Shown here: positions 41,876-43,584 of the stretch, one piece after another
Numbering within the stretch: position 1 is the first letter of the stretch
Layout: every line of letters begins with the position of its first letter
Assembly: GCA_016927835.1 (NCBI GenBank)
Contig: JAFGMA010000161.1
Span: forward strand, 1-43,584
DNA: 43,584 nucleotides
Direction: 5' to 3'
Origin: Candidatus Zhuqueibacterota bacterium
GTDB lineage: Bacteria > Zhuqueibacterota > Zhuqueibacteria > Thermofontimicrobiales > Sulfurfontimicrobiaceae
Made by a program: the position numbers and the translations under genes
Notes under the pieces: generated by a model
What the model saw: only the letters and a program-made list of their open reading frames with translations
What the model was told of the DNA's origin: nothing
Database searches by the model: none

Positions 41876-43584
41876 ATGAAAGATTTTTTGAATAACCGTA
41901 GCATCATTTACATGATGTTTTTTGTTCTGATTCTTCTTTGTACGCCAGAATCACCGGCTCAGAATAGCTATAACTGCACCCTCATCGGTCGATGGGCGAA
42001 CGGACCCTGTTTTGCGGTAGATGTAGTTGGCGATATCGCTTACTTTGGCAACGGGGGATACCTGGAGATTGTCGATTTTTCCGACCCTGCCAATCCCATC
42101 GAACTGGCAAAATTTTTAACACCCTCAATCGTTGAGGGAGTAACAGTTAATGGTAATTTCGCATATATAGCCAACTGCTATGGCGGATTGCGTATTGTAG
42201 ACATTTCCGATCCATCAAATCCCTCAGAAGCCGGATTCTGGGCAGAAGAGTATCCCTATTCTAATGATGTTGCGATTTCAGGCAACTTCGCCTACCTGGG
42301 AGATGAAAATGAAGGTTTTCTCATTATCGATATTTCCGAACCGTCGAATCCGATAACTGTGGGCGAATTTTCTACTAATGGTTCCGCCGTGAACATTGCA
42401 GTTCGCGATACACTGGCTTATATTGCAAATTATTACAACGGCTTGTGGATTTTAAACATTTCCGATCCAGCAAATCCCACCGAAGTCGCCTTTTTCAAAA
42501 ACGATAGTTATATCCTCGGAGTCGCTGTGCAGGGAGACTATCTCTATCTGGCGAATAATAATGCGGGATTGCGAGTCTTGAACGTATCCGATCCTGCCAA
42601 TCCAGTTGAAGTGGGTTTTTACGATACCAATGGGTATGCGAAGGATGTTATTGTTGACGGCAATTATGCTTATCTTGCGGATGGGACTAAGGGATTGTGC
42701 GTTGTGGATATTACCAATCCTGAAAATCCAGTAAAAATAGATTCCTATAATACACAAGCCGTGTCCGAAAATTTGGCATTAAATGGAAATCTATGTTATG
42801 TTGCCGATCATTATAGCGGCTTGCGAGTAATCGATGTAACCGATCGAGCGAATTTGGCGGAAATCGGATTTTATGATGTTGGCGGTCAGCAAAGTAGTGT
42901 GTACGTTAGTGATAATTTTGCCTACATAGCTGCTGGTGAAGATGGAATGCGAATCATCGATATTTCGGAACAATCGAATCCTGTGGAAATCGGTTTTTTG
43001 GATACAGATGGCTATTCAAAGGATGCGGTTGTTCAGGGAAATTATGCCTATTTAGCCGATGGCTACGCAGGCTTGCGAATAGTGGATATTTCTGATCCTG
43101 CAAATCCAATGGATATCAGTCTCCACGCGACTACTGATATCGTAAATTCCCTGGCAGTGCAAAATGGGTATGCCTATCTCGCAAACCAGTTTGAAGGCTT
43201 ACGGATCATCGACATTTCTGATGTGAATAATCTGACGGAAATCGGTTCTTTCGATACTGAAAATATGGCGATGGATGTTGCTATCGATAATGATTATGCT
43301 TATGTGGCTGATTATCAGGAAGGTTTACGCATCATCAATATTGCCGACCCCGCGAATCCGTATGAAGAAGGTTTCTACAAATTAGACAATGGTGATGCGG
43401 TAAGCGTGGAAATTAGCGGCAATTATGCGTACGTCGCGTTCGGTACAAAGAGTACCCGCATCATTGATATTTCCACACCATCAAATCCCATTGAAGTCGC
43501 TGATCTTGGCTATTTGGGACAGTATCATGGTGAAGTTGCTGTCAGTGATAAATTATTATTTGAAGCGGTCAGTAGCCAGGGTAT
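41876..43584 (+). CDS. Secreted LVIVD-repeat beta-propeller protein, 3' end outside window
   Basis: Open from ATG 41876 to the window end without a stop (569 codons visible). GGAGG lies about ten bases before the ATG. A signal peptide is at about 1-30 (FVLILLCTPESPAQ). Afterwards about twelve repeats of 40-45 residues are seen, each containing a G-(L/F)-(R/W)-I-(V/I/L)-(D/N)-I-(S/T)-D-P-(A/S)-N-P type strand, such as GGLRIVDISDPSNP and NGLWILNISDPANP, with aromatic AYIA/AYLA strands between. This is the LVIVD repeat of extracellular propellers in bacteria. More than one propeller must be formed. The C-terminus, which could show a sorting tail like its neighbours, lies outside the window. Confidence 0.85.
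   Translation, partial: MKDFLNNRSIIYMMFFVLILLCTPESPAQNSYNCTLIGRWANGPCFAVDVVGDIAYFGNGGYLEIVDFSDPANPIELAKFLTPSIVEGVTVNGNFAYIANCYGGLRIVDISDPSNPSEAGFWAEEYPYSNDVAISGNFAYLGDENEGFLIIDISEPSNPITVGEFSTNGSAVNIAVRDTLAYIANYYNGLWILNISDPANPTEVAFFKNDSYILGVAVQGDYLYLANNNAGLRVLNVSDPANPVEVGFYDTNGYAKDVIVDGNYAYLADGTKGLCVVDITNPENPVKIDSYNTQAVSENLALNGNLCYVADHYSGLRVIDVTDRANLAEIGFYDVGGQQSSVYVSDNFAYIAAGEDGMRIIDISEQSNPVEIGFLDTDGYSKDAVVQGNYAYLADGYAGLRIVDISDPANPMDISLHATTDIVNSLAVQNGYAYLANQFEGLRIIDISDVNNLTEIGSFDTENMAMDVAIDNDYAYVADYQEGLRIINIADPANPYEEGFYKLDNGDAVSVEISGNYAYVAFGTKSTRIIDISTPSNPIEVADLGYLGQYHGEVAVSDKLLFEAVSSQG

Overview
The window looks like chromosomal DNA of a free-living Gram-negative bacterium of the FCB superphylum, perhaps Calditrichota, KSB1 or a relative. 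Evidence: signal peptides and lipoboxes (LISC, FSC), small outer-membrane barrel proteins, and two large secreted proteins that end in the type IX-like signature PNPFNPETTIR followed by a FlgD-like Ig fold. A third secreted protein has the related PNPFSPNHDG form. Most genes have clear AGGAGG-type ribosome binding sites, and GTG and TTG starts are used. No rRNA, tRNA, CRISPR array or phage module was seen. The phylum assignment is inference.

Layout. (1) 1-87: the C-terminal tail of an IS transposase running in from the left. (2) 262-11442, mostly minus strand: carbohydrate-processing genes. These are a beta-propeller protein, a GH31 lipoprotein, a ThuA-like protein, a small outer-membrane protein, a GH4 NAD-dependent glycosidase, a glucuronate-isomerase-like amidohydrolase and an HExxH metalloprotease. 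A flippase-like membrane protein on the plus strand interrupts the row. (3) 11981-13931: a TPR-CsgG-FlgT_C-like envelope protein with a beta-barrel partner and a strong terminator. (4) 13977-19867: a Gfo/Idh oxidoreductase, a fusion of a SerB-like HAD domain with SerA, an EamA transporter, an exported MsrB-MsrA fusion and a small four-helix b561-like protein. (5) 20397-22951: an alpha-glucan phosphorylase gene broken by one frameshift and one in-frame stop. (6) 22973-30098, minus strand: a lipoprotein, a TIM-barrel sugar isomerase/epimerase, a four-copy lamin-tail-domain secreted protein and a membrane-anchored dynamin-like GTPase. (7) 30311-35176: a consensus sigma-70 promoter, a sigma-54 activator with a cysteine-rich PAS domain, and an exported TPR-CHAT protease-like protein. 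(8) 35632-43584: four secreted repeat proteins (propeller with DOMON/CBM9-like domain and sorting tail; S74 tail-fibre-type; FG-GAP with sorting tail; LVIVD propeller, cut by the window end).

How the genes may work together. GH4 and Gfo/Idh enzymes use NAD(P) redox chemistry on sugars. Together with ThuA-like and AP-endonuclease-2-fold isomerase proteins they suggest uptake and breakdown of oxidised or unusual glycosides (uronides or 3-keto sugars), with GH31 acting at the cell surface. No sugar transporter is present here. The right half is mostly cell-surface biology.

The least ordinary items are the SerB-SerA fusion with an altered phosphatase motif, the broken glgP, the CHAT protein carrying a signal peptide next to a cysteine-rich sigma-54 activator, and a set of MITE-like inverted repeats. 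One of those repeats has ends matching the IS end at the left edge. I found no convincing complete, previously undescribed defence or secretion system; the sigma-54 activator plus CHAT pair is the closest candidate.
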